Shown: positions 1-9,393 of the stretch, in pieces
Layout: every line of letters begins with the position of its first letter
Position numbering within the stretch: position 1 is the stretch's first letter
NCBI GenBank assembly: GCA_046330075.1
Contig: JAXLTL010000007.1
Location: 130,562-194,561 of the forward strand
DNA: 64,000 nucleotides
Direction of reading: 5' to 3'
DNA from: JAJTFW01 sp046330075
GTDB lineage: Bacteria; Bacteroidota; Bacteroidia; AKYH767-A; OLB10
Translations under genes and position numbers: made by a program
Notes under the pieces: model-generated
The model's database searches: none
What the model was told of the DNA's origin: nothing
The model's input: the letters and a program-made list of their open reading frames with translations, nothing else

Positions 1-306
1 GACCGCGTAAAACATCGTATCGTTCAACGGCAACGCATCGAAGAAGGCCGTTTGAGGAGATACAAAAGGATCCCCCACATTAAATGAAGTATGATATTGT
101 ACATTCGCATCCGAGTCAGTGAGCATGATCATGCCCTCTCCGAAAATGCCTTCGCCAACATGCAAGAGGCTGCGGTCGGGCCAGGCAAATACCTGATGGA
201 CCGATGCATTTCCGGGAATTACTTTGCGATACAGCTGGGGGGAGGTTTGTGCATGGGCTACCCATACATTAAAAAGAACCAACAGAGAACAAATGTATTT
301 TTTCAT
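1..306 (-). CDS. secreted protein, N-terminal part (runs off window)
   Basis: Reading the minus strand from the ATG at 306, an open frame runs to the window edge (about 102 codons). It starts with a clear signal peptide (MKKYICSLLVLFNVWVAHAQ) with a likely cleavage after AHA. The mature part (VHQVFAWPDRSLLHVGEG and onward) resembles the opening of beta-propeller-like secreted proteins that Bacteroidota export by T9SS, but no catalytic motif is visible. It is divergent from the glycosyltransferase at 489. Function unknown; the truncated end prevents a check for a C-terminal sorting domain. Confidence 0.7.
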   Translation of the reverse strand, partial: MKKYICSLLVLFNVWVAHAQTSPQLYRKVIPGNASVHQVFAWPDRSLLHVGEGIFGEGMIMLTDSDANVQYHTSFNVGDPFVSPQTAFFDALPLNDTMFYAV

Positions 307-488
307 AAACAGGAGATTTATACAATAAAAGTAAGAAAAGAGCGTTTCGGCCGGTTGTTTATGCCATTTTTTGACAAACCAGTGATAATTTGCCGGTTAT
401 CGGAAACCATTTCGGGTTGGTCCACCTGAAAAAACCCATCGTTTTTTCCCGAAACCTTACATCGATCTTACACGTAGAAAGGTCATCT
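307..488. other. divergent intergenic region
   Basis: About 180 bases between a minus-strand secreted-protein gene and the first plus-strand polysaccharide gene. It must hold both promoters. A TTGACA at 371 and a TAATTTG near 386 are only about 12 bases apart, which does not fit the usual TTG-N19-TAnnTTTG arrangement, so I do not call a promoter. No RNA gene is seen. Confidence 0.4.
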
Positions 489-1604
489 ATGAAGATCATA
501 CACCTGGTGTTAGGGAAAGCGAATCCGGAGCGGATGAATGGAGTGAATAAGGTGGCACATCATCTTTCGATGAGCCAGCACGATCTCGGAATGGAAGTGG
601 AGATCTGGGGCATTACCAAAACCCCGGATACTGCTGTTTACCCGCGTCCCTTTCCAACGTTGCTGTACCGTGCCCAGCCTTTTTTCCGCGACCTCGACCC
701 CAAGCTGCTGCATGCGTTTTCACGTCTTAAAAAAGATGCTGTGGTACATATTCACGGTGCCTTTATTTCTGATTTCTATAAAATTTCCCGCCTTCTTGTC
801 GACCTTAAAATCCCCTATATCTATACGCCTCATGGTGCATTTAACAAAGTGGCACTGGAGAAAAATAAATGGGTGAAAAAGGTGTACATCAACCGTTACG
901 AAAAAACGATCCTGCGCGATGCGAAAAAGGTGCAGTTTCTCGGGCAAAGTGAGTTTGATCACATTGGTACCATCGTTCGCCTCCAGAATAAAATTGTAGT
1001 TCCCAACGGACAGGATTTTACAGAACTGGAGTTTGAATTCCATACCATGCAGCGGAAACATACACCGGTGTTTGGCTTTTGTGGCCGACTGGATACCTAT
1101 TATAAAGGGCTTGACATGATGCTCGACGGTTTTGCATCTTATGTTTCACATGGCGGTTCCGGTGAATTATGGCTGATCGGAGATGGCAGCGACCGGCCTG
1201 CACTCGAAGCACAATGTAAAAAACTGAAGATTACCGACCGTGTTCATTTTATGGGTGCTCGTTACGGAAAAGATAAGCTGAACCGCATCGCCAATATGGA
1301 TGTGTTTTGCCATCCCTCCCGGTCCGAAGGTTCGCCCACCGCTGTGCTCGAAGCCGGCGCATTGGGCCTACCGCTTATAGTCAGCACAGCTACCAATGTA
1401 GGGGTGCAGGTAGAGCAACGGAAATGCGGGATCCATCTGCGTCAGAACAGCGCGCGCAGCATTGCGAAAGCCATGACAGAATTCGAAGAGATCTTCCGTC
1501 AGGATAAACACAAAAAACTGGGTGACAACGCCCGGACCATGGTTGCCGAAGAGTTCAACTGGACGGCCATTGCCAAACGAATGATTGACCTGTATGCGGC
1601 CTGA
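489..1604 (+). CDS. glycosyltransferase family 4 (GT-B)
   Basis: A 371-residue cytoplasmic or membrane-associated sugar transferase, probably adding one sugar to a lipid-linked polysaccharide intermediate. The ATG at 489 is chosen over an upstream in-frame start because MKIIHLVLGKANPERMNGVNKVAHHL is the usual GT4 N-terminal strand and acceptor loop. The C-terminal half has the GT4 nucleotide-sugar pattern: GFCGRLDTYYKGLDMML, ELWLIGDGSDRPALE, and VFCHPSRSEGSPTAVLEAG with the ExxxxxxxE-like signature. It is the first gene of a plus-strand polysaccharide cluster and its stop overlaps the next start. Donor and acceptor cannot be read from sequence. Confidence 0.88.
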   Translation: MKIIHLVLGKANPERMNGVNKVAHHLSMSQHDLGMEVEIWGITKTPDTAVYPRPFPTLLYRAQPFFRDLDPKLLHAFSRLKKDAVVHIHGAFISDFYKISRLLVDLKIPYIYTPHGAFNKVALEKNKWVKKVYINRYEKTILRDAKKVQFLGQSEFDHIGTIVRLQNKIVVPNGQDFTELEFEFHTMQRKHTPVFGFCGRLDTYYKGLDMMLDGFASYVSHGGSGELWLIGDGSDRPALEAQCKKLKITDRVHFMGARYGKDKLNRIANMDVFCHPSRSEGSPTAVLEAGALGLPLIVSTATNVGVQVEQRKCGIHLRQNSARSIAKAMTEFEEIFRQDKHKKLGDNARTMVAEEFNWTAIAKRMIDLYAA

Positions 1605-2913
1605 AAACCAACAACGACCCGGACTGCTCACGCGTGAGCCGGCCAAAGGATACCGGACCTTTCTGGTGATCCTGCTGGCACTGCGTATCGTTTCATACTA
1701 TATGCTGGGCGATTCGGTGGTGGTCGTACAAACCATCAAGGCCGGTCTTCGTATAGCCCTTACCGTTACTGTTGCTATCGCCATATTTGTTGAGTCAAGG
1801 CCTAAAAACAGGTTCTTCGGGCACATTAAAAACCCTTTGCCGGTTTGGCTCTATGGCTTATACCTCGGACTCGGAGCTGCGTCTTTGCTATGGACCACCG
1901 GATTTATGTCGAGCGTTCTGCAATGGCTCATGGATGCCGAAGGATTCGCCTTCGCTGCGCTTTATGTAGGATTGCTTGGAATGTACAACCGCCGTCACCC
2001 CGGCGGGTATTTCGCTTTGCATAAGATCATTGCACCGGCTGTGTTGCTCAACGGACTCGGTTTCTTTATCGGACTTTACATCGACCCCGACCATTTCTAC
2101 CGTCTTACCCACGGAGGAGCGGTCAGCCGTTTGGGCGGATTCATCATCAATCCCAATGAGCTGGGGATGTTACTTGTAGCCGGCATCGCCTGTTTCCTTC
2201 CGCTGATTCAGAAAGACGGTAAAATCCGTGTCAGCATTCTCCTGTATATCGGTTTTCTGACCCACCTTTTACTGCTCACCGGATCCAGGTCATCGTTCAT
2301 CGGACTGGTGATGGTACTCATCGTATATGCCCTCACGGGACAAAGCCGCTTACAGCGAACTATCGTTTTCGGTAGTGCTCTGGCGTTAGTGCCCTTGGCG
2401 GGCTGGTCGTTCTTCGTAAAGCAGGATCAGATCACCGAGCTCTTCACCCTCACGGGTCGTTTACCCTTCTGGCACGACCTCCTCACGTACAACTTTCCGC
2501 AGGAACCCTGGTTGGGATATGGCTACATGCGCATTGACTATGCCGATAAATTTGAATCCATCAACGCCTATGCCGGAGCGATGACCCATAACACCTTCCT
2601 GCAGGTATTGCTGGGTCTCGGCCTTACCGGACTGATGGTGGTTTTGGTACAGCTCAGCGTATTTCTCTGGACACTACGCCGTGTGGCCGACTTTCCGACG
2701 CGCCGCATCGCCTGGCTGCTGCTGATTCCGCTTGTTGTAAACTCCTTCACCGAGTTCGGTATTTTCGGAGAAACCAACTATGGAATTCTGTTTTATCTCA
2801 TGATTGTTTTCAGTGTTTCGGGAGAAACCCTTAGCGAAAGCCGCCGTATAAGGGAGACAACCCACCATGAAACCAAGCCCGGTATACCTTACCGACCTGC
2901 TTATTCTTCGTGA
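1594..2913 (+). CDS. O-antigen ligase/polymerase (Wzy/WaaL-like) membrane protein
   Basis: A 439-residue polytopic inner-membrane protein with about ten hydrophobic segments and a large periplasmic loop region. Such proteins polymerise repeat units on undecaprenyl pyrophosphate (Wzy) or ligate glycan to an acceptor (WaaL). Typical Wzy_C features are LLTGSRSSFIGLVMVLIVYAL and the later GRLPFWHDLL and THNTFLQVLLGLG segments, including the conserved H before NTFL. The ATG at 1594 is preferred to the TTG at 1585; it overlaps the upstream glycosyltransferase by 11 bases. A flippase, Wzc and Wza homologue in the same locus makes polymerase the more likely role. Polymerase and ligase cannot be separated by sequence alone. 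Confidence 0.85.
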   Translation: MRPENQQRPGLLTREPAKGYRTFLVILLALRIVSYYMLGDSVVVVQTIKAGLRIALTVTVAIAIFVESRPKNRFFGHIKNPLPVWLYGLYLGLGAASLLWTTGFMSSVLQWLMDAEGFAFAALYVGLLGMYNRRHPGGYFALHKIIAPAVLLNGLGFFIGLYIDPDHFYRLTHGGAVSRLGGFIINPNELGMLLVAGIACFLPLIQKDGKIRVSILLYIGFLTHLLLLTGSRSSFIGLVMVLIVYALTGQSRLQRTIVFGSALALVPLAGWSFFVKQDQITELFTLTGRLPFWHDLLTYNFPQEPWLGYGYMRIDYADKFESINAYAGAMTHNTFLQVLLGLGLTGLMVVLVQLSVFLWTLRRVADFPTRRIAWLLLIPLVVNSFTEFGIFGETNYGILFYLMIVFSVSGETLSESRRIRETTHHETKPGIPYRPAYSS

Positions 2914-4231
2914 ACTCTTCGCCCCCGGTGAAGATTTTTATGTGATCGATCCCGCAGGGCGTGTGAGAGGAGAGCGAGAAGAAATACCCTCACCCCTCCG
3001 TAAATCGTCGGACCACGACGAGCAGCCATCCTTTGTTGCCGATCTCCGCAACGGAGAAATTGTTCTTTACAGTTCCTCCTGTGGCGACGAGCGCTGGCTC
3101 AGTTTTGACTATATCAACAACCCCGACGGCACCATCCGCTGGTTTTATCCCTCTGCGGGAGTCCACGCCGGACACCTCAGCCTCTACAATGCTGTATCTG
3201 TAAAAGCCAGGCTCTACAAAACACTCACCCGCATAGCATGGAAGCTTGGTCAGCATCACCGTATGGCCTCAGGTACGTTCAGAGTGCAACAAAAGCTGTA
3301 CGAATCAGTACAAATGAGGTACGGAATCACCTTCCGCGAGGCGGCCTCCTTCTTTACCGGAACGAGAGGTGCCACCCGCAAGCTGGTGATTGAATTACAC
3401 GACGAAGAACAAACAACGGGATTCATCAAGGTACCACTGACCACAGCGGCGAAAGACCTCACAGAAAACGAATACGAAATGGTCAAATCACTCAGCAAAT
3501 ACGACTTCACCACGTTGAGTCTGCCGAAAATTTCTCCGCGGATCAATGGGCATGCCCGTTTATCCAATGTGAAACCGGCCATTGTAATTCCGGCCGACAG
3601 GATCACCAACATCCATCTTGCCGCCACAGCCGAACTGGTAGCCATCAGCCATGAAGTAAGGAAAATCGGAGCTACGCCGGTATGGGAAGCCATCGAAAAC
3701 AATCTCCGTTTTCTCGGCAATGAAATTTATTTCATCAACGAACTGAGCCGCGAGAAAACCGCAGATCTTATCGCACTGCTGAAAGAACTCTACAACCACA
3801 TTGACATCCATACCCCCATCGCATTATCCGTATCACACGGTGACTTCACACCGTGGAATATGTACTGCGACGAACAACGATTGTATGTATACGACTGGGA
3901 AATGGCACGCAACGGCATTCCCATGTTCTTCGACCTGTTTCATTTCACCTATCAGAGTACTATCCTTCGCCAACGCAGAAATTACCCTGCCGTAAAAAAC
4001 CAAATCGACCAATGGAGCCAACAACCTATGGCGCAGAAGTTGATACAAAAGTACCACGTCAACCTCGCCATGCACCAACAACTCTACCTGCTGTTCACAG
4101 CAAGCCACTATCTGCGTCAATATCTTGGCGAGAAAGAGCTGCTGATGCAAAGTCACTGGATGATCGACGCATGGACAGCCGCCATTCGCGATGGTCTGCA
4201 AATAGCGAAGACCGACAGGAACAAGATATGA
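2867..4231 (+). CDS. aminoglycoside-phosphotransferase-fold kinase (APH-like)
   Basis: A 454-residue protein whose C-terminal part carries the APH/choline-kinase catalytic loop SHGDFTPWNMY (catalytic D about residue 326) and the metal-binding YDWEMA (D about 343). The N-terminal 150 residues are not recognisable; they include a conserved-looking FYPSAG stretch. The start lies 47 bases inside the end of the polymerase gene and the stop overlaps the next gene as ATGA, so translation is coupled. In this setting it probably phosphorylates a sugar, lipid or small polar substrate linked to exopolysaccharide synthesis, not an antibiotic; this is inference. No resistance role is suggested by context. 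Confidence 0.75.
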   Translation: MKPSPVYLTDLLILRELFAPGEDFYVIDPAGRVRGEREEIPSPLRKSSDHDEQPSFVADLRNGEIVLYSSSCGDERWLSFDYINNPDGTIRWFYPSAGVHAGHLSLYNAVSVKARLYKTLTRIAWKLGQHHRMASGTFRVQQKLYESVQMRYGITFREAASFFTGTRGATRKLVIELHDEEQTTGFIKVPLTTAAKDLTENEYEMVKSLSKYDFTTLSLPKISPRINGHARLSNVKPAIVIPADRITNIHLAATAELVAISHEVRKIGATPVWEAIENNLRFLGNEIYFINELSREKTADLIALLKELYNHIDIHTPIALSVSHGDFTPWNMYCDEQRLYVYDWEMARNGIPMFFDLFHFTYQSTILRQRRNYPAVKNQIDQWSQQPMAQKLIQKYHVNLAMHQQLYLLFTASHYLRQYLGEKELLMQSHWMIDAWTAAIRDGLQIAKTDRNKI

Positions 4232-5532
4232 ACCAGCGAAGACGCTATATCGAATATTACTTCCGGGAAATTTCCGGACTTCGTTATGCGCTCCTGAAAT
4301 TTACACATGAGTCGGTTGCTGATATTCCGGAATCGTCCGATATCGATATGCTGATTGACCAGAATGCGCGTCGCGAATTTCTGGAAATCATCGGTAAAGG
4401 GCCGGATATAAAACGCATCCACCTCTCAAAGAAATCATTTGCCACATATGTAAGCCTTCTCTTCAACGACGGCTCCTATCTGGAAATCGACTTACTCTTC
4501 CGTTTCGACCGGAAAGGCATTCTTTATCTGGATCCTCAGGAAATCCTGGATCATGCCATTGACCTTCCCGGCGGAATTAAAACAGCGTCAGTCTACCATA
4601 ATTTTGAATATGTCCTGTTGTTTTACCTGCTGAATAGCGCGTCCGTACCGCAGCGCTACAGAGATTATTTCTCCACATTTACGTTTGAACAGCGTTCGGA
4701 AATTTTCACACACATCACAGGCCGGTATAAGGTAAATATAAATGTCCTGGATGAGCTGTATGATTTCCAGTCACGTTTCACAGCCAAAATCAGGTCCTAC
4801 GTCCATCACCGTAAAGCCAATAGAAATATACAGCTCCTCTTTCATAAACTGCGGTATTTACGCGACCTCACTCACGACGCGATTCATCACCGGGGCATCA
4901 CTGTTACTTTCAGTGGTGTTGACGGAGCCGGCAAATCAACGGTAATAGAAGAAATACGTCAATCACTTCAGGAGAAATATCGACAGAAAATAGTTGTGCT
5001 GCGGCATCGTCCGTCCCTGTTGCCCATTCTCTCCACTTTCCGTTACGGAAAGGCAGAGGCAGAAAAGCGTACGCGCGAAAAACTTCCGCGGCAAGGCACC
5101 AACAAAAGCAGCATCAGTTCGTTTTTCCGATTCCTCTACTATTATCACGATTATCTGCTGGGGCAGTATTATGTGTACTTCCGCTATACCCTCAGGGGAT
5201 ATACCGTTTTATACGACCGCTATTATTTCGATTTCATCATCGACTCCCGCCGCTCCAATATCGTATTGCCGAAGGGATTCCTGAAATTCTGCTATGCCTT
5301 TATCTTCAAACCACAGGTCAATGTATTTCTTTTTGCTCCTGCAGAAGTGATCTACAGCCGCAAACAGGAAATGTCCATCACCGACATCTCTGCGCTTACA
5401 ACTGAGTACAAAGAACTTTTTGATGAACTCGGCAAAGACAATAAAAGAGAACAATATTTAGTCATTAATAATGTAAACCTGGACGAAACACTCCGCCGTG
5501 TAATGAACGAATGTGTTTCAGCCGCTATTTAA
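4228..5532 (+). CDS. thymidylate-kinase-like protein with nucleotidyltransferase-like N-terminus
   Basis: A 434-residue protein. The start at 4228 overlaps the APH-like stop (ATGA). Residues about 30-50 (ESSDIDMLID) look like the metal-binding region of a nucleotidyltransferase fold. From about residue 226 there is a P-loop kinase domain (TFSGVDGAGKSTVIEEI, Lys 236) of the dTMP-kinase type, followed by YDRYYFDFIID, which matches the substrate-binding DR(Y/F) region. Canonical Tmk is about 210 residues, so this is not the housekeeping enzyme. Paired tightly with the APH-like gene it may act on an activated sugar or glycan end; the substrate is unknown. Confidence 0.75.
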   Translation: MNQRRRYIEYYFREISGLRYALLKFTHESVADIPESSDIDMLIDQNARREFLEIIGKGPDIKRIHLSKKSFATYVSLLFNDGSYLEIDLLFRFDRKGILYLDPQEILDHAIDLPGGIKTASVYHNFEYVLLFYLLNSASVPQRYRDYFSTFTFEQRSEIFTHITGRYKVNINVLDELYDFQSRFTAKIRSYVHHRKANRNIQLLFHKLRYLRDLTHDAIHHRGITVTFSGVDGAGKSTVIEEIRQSLQEKYRQKIVVLRHRPSLLPILSTFRYGKAEAEKRTREKLPRQGTNKSSISSFFRFLYYYHDYLLGQYYVYFRYTLRGYTVLYDRYYFDFIIDSRRSNIVLPKGFLKFCYAFIFKPQVNVFLFAPAEVIYSRKQEMSITDISALTTEYKELFDELGKDNKREQYLVINNVNLDETLRRVMNECVSAAI

Positions 5533-5556
5533 AAAAATTCACCGTACCATATCACC

Positions 5557-6312
5557 ATGATTCGTCAACAACACACCGCGCCGAATACCTCCAATGTAAC
5601 GGCACATTACCGCACTCCAGTAGTAGATCAGCTCCTCGGCCGAACCACACTTGAATGGACAACCGATGAGGGAGAAAAAGAAAGCCTTAGTGCCTCATTA
5701 CGTTTTACGGACTACGAAGGAAACTTTCCTTCAGCGTATAGCCTGATGCGCCTTCCTTATGTTGTAAAGACATGGTTTCAGACACGCAAATCACCGATTC
5801 TTCCGAAGCCGGTACCGTTTATCGTGTTGGATGCTATTAAATTCCTCGATAAGATCGTACAGCCGGGAATGTCGGTGGTAGAAGCCGGTGGAGGTAATTC
5901 CACGCTTTGGTTTCTTGAAAAAGGGGCGAAAGTGACCACCTATGAACACAGTGCCGACTGGGCCAAATATATTCAGTGCACCATGCACGAAAAGCCAATG
6001 CGCTATCATGAAAGCAACAGCCGTATGAAAGTAATGCAGGGCGAAGCCGCCGTAGGGGATATGGAACTGATCCCTGACCACTCTGTGGATATCATTCTGG
6101 TAGACTGCATGAACGATTATACACGTCGTAATGATTGCATCCGCGTACTCATGAATAAAGTTAAGCCCGGTGGCTGGCTGGTACTCGATAACAGCGACAA
6201 CCCCGTCAACTGGGTGGGTGCTGAATACCTCGAAGGAAAGGAGATGCATCGCTTCAGCGGCTTTGCTCCCATGGGACTCTTCGTTTGTCAAACTACTTTC
6301 TGGAAAATGTAA
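5557..6312 (+). CDS. SAM-dependent methyltransferase-like protein
   Basis: A 251-residue protein with a class I methyltransferase core: motif I is SVVEAGGGNSTLWFLEKG (about residues 105-122), followed by an acidic strand end TTYEHS, a catalytic-region strand DIILVDCMND and KPGGWLVLDNSDN. It probably modifies a sugar or acts on a polysaccharide precursor in the cytoplasm. It begins 24 bases after the kinase-like gene and its stop overlaps the acetyltransferase start (TAATG), so it belongs to the same transcription unit. The N-terminal 90 residues are not assigned. Confidence 0.75.
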   Translation: MIRQQHTAPNTSNVTAHYRTPVVDQLLGRTTLEWTTDEGEKESLSASLRFTDYEGNFPSAYSLMRLPYVVKTWFQTRKSPILPKPVPFIVLDAIKFLDKIVQPGMSVVEAGGGNSTLWFLEKGAKVTTYEHSADWAKYIQCTMHEKPMRYHESNSRMKVMQGEAAVGDMELIPDHSVDIILVDCMNDYTRRNDCIRVLMNKVKPGGWLVLDNSDNPVNWVGAEYLEGKEMHRFSGFAPMGLFVCQTTFWKM

Positions 6313-7043
6313 TGTTACTGCGACGACTCGTATTAACACTTGGAAAGAAGAAAAATCCTTCGTTCGAACTGGACCCCTCCGTCAGTGAAGGCGTCCTTTT
6401 CGGCTTTATGACTGATAAGGCGATCGCCTGGCTGCGCGGACTGAAATATTTCCGTGCGCAACGCGGTCTTCTGCTCTTTGCCGGCCGGGGTACCCGCATC
6501 CGCGGAACTTCACAGGCACATTTCGGTAAGGCGGTACAGTTAGGAGATGGTGTACAGATCACCGCCTGGGGAAAAGCCGGGTTATCCATTGGGGATTACT
6601 CCTGGATTGGCAGTCATTCTTATCTCAAGGTATCCTTCTCGTTTAACGACCCCGGTAAATTTATCCGTATCGGACATCATGTCGGACTCGGGGAATATGC
6701 GCACCTCGGCGGTGCAGGCGGACTCACCATCGGCGATGATTGTATCATCGGTCCTTATCTGAGCTGCCACCCTGAAAACCATCGTTTTCTCGACGAACAG
6801 CAATTGATTCGCCTCCAGGGCACAGAACGCAAAGGCATCACCATTGGCAGAAACTGCTGGATCGGCGCTAAAGTGACCATTCTTGATGGCGTCACCATCG
6901 GCGAAAATTGTGTGATTGCGGCAGGCGCCGTCGTCACCAAAAGCATGCCCGCCAATGCGGTGATCGGCGGAATGCCAGCCAGAGTGATCCGCTACAGAGC
7001 AACAAATTCAGACAAAGAAACGTTTAGCGGGATGACCGCCTGA
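6312..7043 (+). CDS. hexapeptide-repeat acyltransferase (LbetaH, WbbJ/maltose O-acetyltransferase type)
   Basis: A 243-residue predicted O-acetyltransferase that would decorate the glycan. The left-handed beta-helix is seen as repeated hexapeptides: LSIGDYSWIGSHSYLKV, IRIGHHVGLGEYAHLG, LTIGDDCIIGPYLS, then ITIGRNCWIGAKVTILDG and VTIGENCVIAAGAVVTKS, ending with the classic MPANAVIGGMPARVI. A catalytic His is plausible in CHPENHRF. Start at 6312 shares one base with the upstream stop. The following gene begins after 3 bases. Substrate specificity is not predictable. Confidence 0.88.
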   Translation: MLLRRLVLTLGKKKNPSFELDPSVSEGVLFGFMTDKAIAWLRGLKYFRAQRGLLLFAGRGTRIRGTSQAHFGKAVQLGDGVQITAWGKAGLSIGDYSWIGSHSYLKVSFSFNDPGKFIRIGHHVGLGEYAHLGGAGGLTIGDDCIIGPYLSCHPENHRFLDEQQLIRLQGTERKGITIGRNCWIGAKVTILDGVTIGENCVIAAGAVVTKSMPANAVIGGMPARVIRYRATNSDKETFSGMTA

Positions 7044-7046
7044 CAC

Positions 7047-8303
7047 ATGGAGCAGAAGAAAGAAAACACCGTACTGGTGAGTGCATATGCCGTAAATCCT
7101 TACCATGGGTCGGAAGACGGCATGGGCTGGAATTTTATTCAGCAGATTGCACGTTTTAATAAAGTGATTGCGGTGACCCGTGAAAACACACGCGGTCCCA
7201 TCGAACGATACATGGCCGAACATCCCAGTGATGTGTATGCCAATATCCGCTTCGTATATTATGATCTGCCACAATGGGCCCGCTTCTGGAAAAAAGGAAG
7301 CCGTGGCGCGTTGCTGTATTATTATCTCTGGCAGATTTTCCTTCCCGGCTTTGTGAGGAAGAAAAAACTAGAGTTCGACATTGTGCATAACCTCAATTTC
7401 CACAACGACTGGACACCGTCAATGTTGTGGAGGTTACGCAAACCCTTTGTATGGGGTCCTATCGGCCACCATCCGCGTATTCCGAAAGATTATGTGCTCC
7501 ACGTTTACGGATGGAAAACCTATGTAATGGAAGAGCTGAAGTGGATGACCAAGAAATATTTCTGGAAAGTAGATCCGCTGCTGCGTCAAACTGTTTCGCA
7601 TGCGGATACGGTTATCGCCATGAACTCCGGAGTAGAACGCGTGCTGGATGTCGATCATGGTAAAGTGCTGCACATGCCCAGCGTAAGTACTGAGGCCCCA
7701 ACAGAGATAAAAGAAGTGCGCAAGGGAGAAGGGTTTACCGTTCTTTCCTCCGGAAGATTTGTACCGTTAAAAGGCTTCGACATTACGATTCGTTCGTTTG
7801 CACGATTTTATCATCAGCTGCCCATTGCTGCGCGTCCCTTTGTTCGTCTTGTGCTGGTAGGAGATGGTCCGTATAAAAAATACCTCGAACGCTTAGCGGA
7901 AGAGATGGAGATCGCTGATCGCGTGACCTTCATAGCCTGGCTGCATCGTTCGGATTATAAAAAACTCTACAGTGAATCGGATGTATTCCTGTTCCCCAGT
8001 CACGAAGGCGCGGGAATGGTAGTAGCCGAAGCATTGTCGTATGGACTGCCGGTTGTCTGCTTCAGAAACGAAGGTCCGGGAGAGTTTGTCAACAAGGACT
8101 GTGGTATAACGGTTCCGTATAGCCGATATAACACCTCCGTGACCCGTTTTTCCGAAGCCTTGCGCTTGCTTCACGACAATACCCGCCTGTACTATAAACT
8201 TTCCGAAGGCGCCCGTCGCACGTTCAAAGAGCAGTTCGACTGGAACCTGAAAGGTGAGCGTCTGAAAAACCTGTACGATCACCTGACCCGTAAAGCCGGA
8301 TAA
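7047..8303 (+). CDS. glycosyltransferase family 4
   Basis: A 418-residue GT-B enzyme. The N-terminal part has the acceptor-binding pattern (VSAYAVNPYHGSEDGMGWNF), typical of a GT4 subgroup in Bacteroidota and cyanobacterial polysaccharide clusters. The donor half shows LSSGRFVPLKGFDITIRSF, LVLVGDGPYKKYLE and VFLFPSHEGAGMVVAEALSYG, followed by the C-terminal FDWNLKGERL helix. It lies 3 bases after the acetyltransferase and 1 base before the next glycosyltransferase, in one operon. It probably adds one sugar of the repeat unit. Confidence 0.88.
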   Translation: MEQKKENTVLVSAYAVNPYHGSEDGMGWNFIQQIARFNKVIAVTRENTRGPIERYMAEHPSDVYANIRFVYYDLPQWARFWKKGSRGALLYYYLWQIFLPGFVRKKKLEFDIVHNLNFHNDWTPSMLWRLRKPFVWGPIGHHPRIPKDYVLHVYGWKTYVMEELKWMTKKYFWKVDPLLRQTVSHADTVIAMNSGVERVLDVDHGKVLHMPSVSTEAPTEIKEVRKGEGFTVLSSGRFVPLKGFDITIRSFARFYHQLPIAARPFVRLVLVGDGPYKKYLERLAEEMEIADRVTFIAWLHRSDYKKLYSESDVFLFPSHEGAGMVVAEALSYGLPVVCFRNEGPGEFVNKDCGITVPYSRYNTSVTRFSEALRLLHDNTRLYYKLSEGARRTFKEQFDWNLKGERLKNLYDHLTRKAG

Positions 8304-8304
8304 G

Positions 8305-9393
8305 ATGTCGACACCGGGGAGAAAAACAATTGTTGCGGTGCATCTGCTGAATGATTTCAGCGGGAGCCCGCTCGTTTTTTCTCAGGCCCTGCGTGCGCTG
8401 CAGAAAGAGGGACACGAAGTCATTATTCACACCAGCCGCTGGAAAGAGGGTTTCCTGAATAAAGTACCTGCGCGTTTTGTAGGTTTTCCTTACCGCTTTT
8501 ATTCCAATACACTAATGCGGTTAACGGCCTTCCTGTTCAGTCAGGTTTATTTGTTCTTTCAGTTGTTACACTACCGGAAAACCGATGCGGTGATCTACGT
8601 AAACACCATGTTGCCCTTTGGCGCAGCATTGGCGGGAGCGGTGATGGGAAAGAAAGTAGTGTATCATCTCCACGAGAGCTATATACGTCCGGCTGCATTA
8701 AAGGGCTTCCTGCGTTTTATTGCTGCGAAGACTGCCGACAAGATCCTCTACGTTTCAGGTTATTTGGAAAGAGAAGAACGCATCAACGGTGTTGACGGCA
8801 CCGTGGTGTACAACGCCGTATCCGACGAGTTCATCCATCAGGCTGCAGCGCATCAATACAGTCAACAACCGGAGAAAACCTTCATGGTGCTGATGGTATG
8901 TTCACTCAAGGATTACAAAGGTATTCCCGAATTTTTACGACTGGCAGCACGTCATCCACAACTCAAATTTGAGATGGTGATCAATGCAACGGATACGGAC
9001 ATCCGTCAATATTTTTCAAAGCATACGGTGCCGCAAAACTTCGTTTGGCATCCCGTACAGCGCAACCTCGACACTTTTTACCGGCGAGCGAGCCTGGTGG
9101 TGAACCTCACCAATCCTGACCAGTGCATAGAAACCTTTGGCATGACCATACTCGAAGCCATGTGTTATGGCATTCCGGTGATTGCCCCGCCGGTAGGAGG
9201 CCCGACAGAGCTTGTACAGGAACAGCAAAACGGATTTACCATCGACGTGCGCGACGAAGCTACACTTGATTTTCGTTTACAGTATTTGGCCGAAAATCCG
9301 GAGTTCATGGAGCAGCTCAGCGAAGGTGCCCGTAAAACTGCTGAACGTTTTACAGCCGGACAATTCAACAAAGAAATCATCCGGAATTTTTAG
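8305..9393 (+). CDS. glycosyltransferase family 4
   Basis: A 362-residue GT-B glycosyltransferase. Recognisable parts are the N-terminal VHLLNDFSGSPLVFSQAL, the YHLHESYIRP motif, the donor-site strand MVCSLKDYKGIPEFLRLA and the NLTNPDQCIETFGMTILEAM signature with the two conserved acidic residues. The hydrophobic stretch around residues 70-85 suggests membrane association. It is the last gene of this plus-strand block; a 430-base gap without genes follows. The likely role is addition of one sugar during repeat-unit assembly. Confidence 0.85.
   Translation: MSTPGRKTIVAVHLLNDFSGSPLVFSQALRALQKEGHEVIIHTSRWKEGFLNKVPARFVGFPYRFYSNTLMRLTAFLFSQVYLFFQLLHYRKTDAVIYVNTMLPFGAALAGAVMGKKVVYHLHESYIRPAALKGFLRFIAAKTADKILYVSGYLEREERINGVDGTVVYNAVSDEFIHQAAAHQYSQQPEKTFMVLMVCSLKDYKGIPEFLRLAARHPQLKFEMVINATDTDIRQYFSKHTVPQNFVWHPVQRNLDTFYRRASLVVNLTNPDQCIETFGMTILEAMCYGIPVIAPPVGGPTELVQEQQNGFTIDVRDEATLDFRLQYLAENPEFMEQLSEGARKTAERFTAGQFNKEIIRNF

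Noticed and set aside
91..429. 112-codon plus-strand open frame
   Set aside because: Overlaps the minus-strand secreted gene that has a signal peptide; no motif of its own.
3853..4227. upstream extension of the thymidylate-kinase-like gene
   Set aside because: It overlaps the APH-like gene in another frame; the ATG at 4228 with ATGA overlap is the natural start.
2867..4231. antibiotic-resistance gene (aminoglycoside phosphotransferase)
   Set aside because: Only the catalytic loop is shared with APH; length and operon context point to polysaccharide metabolism.
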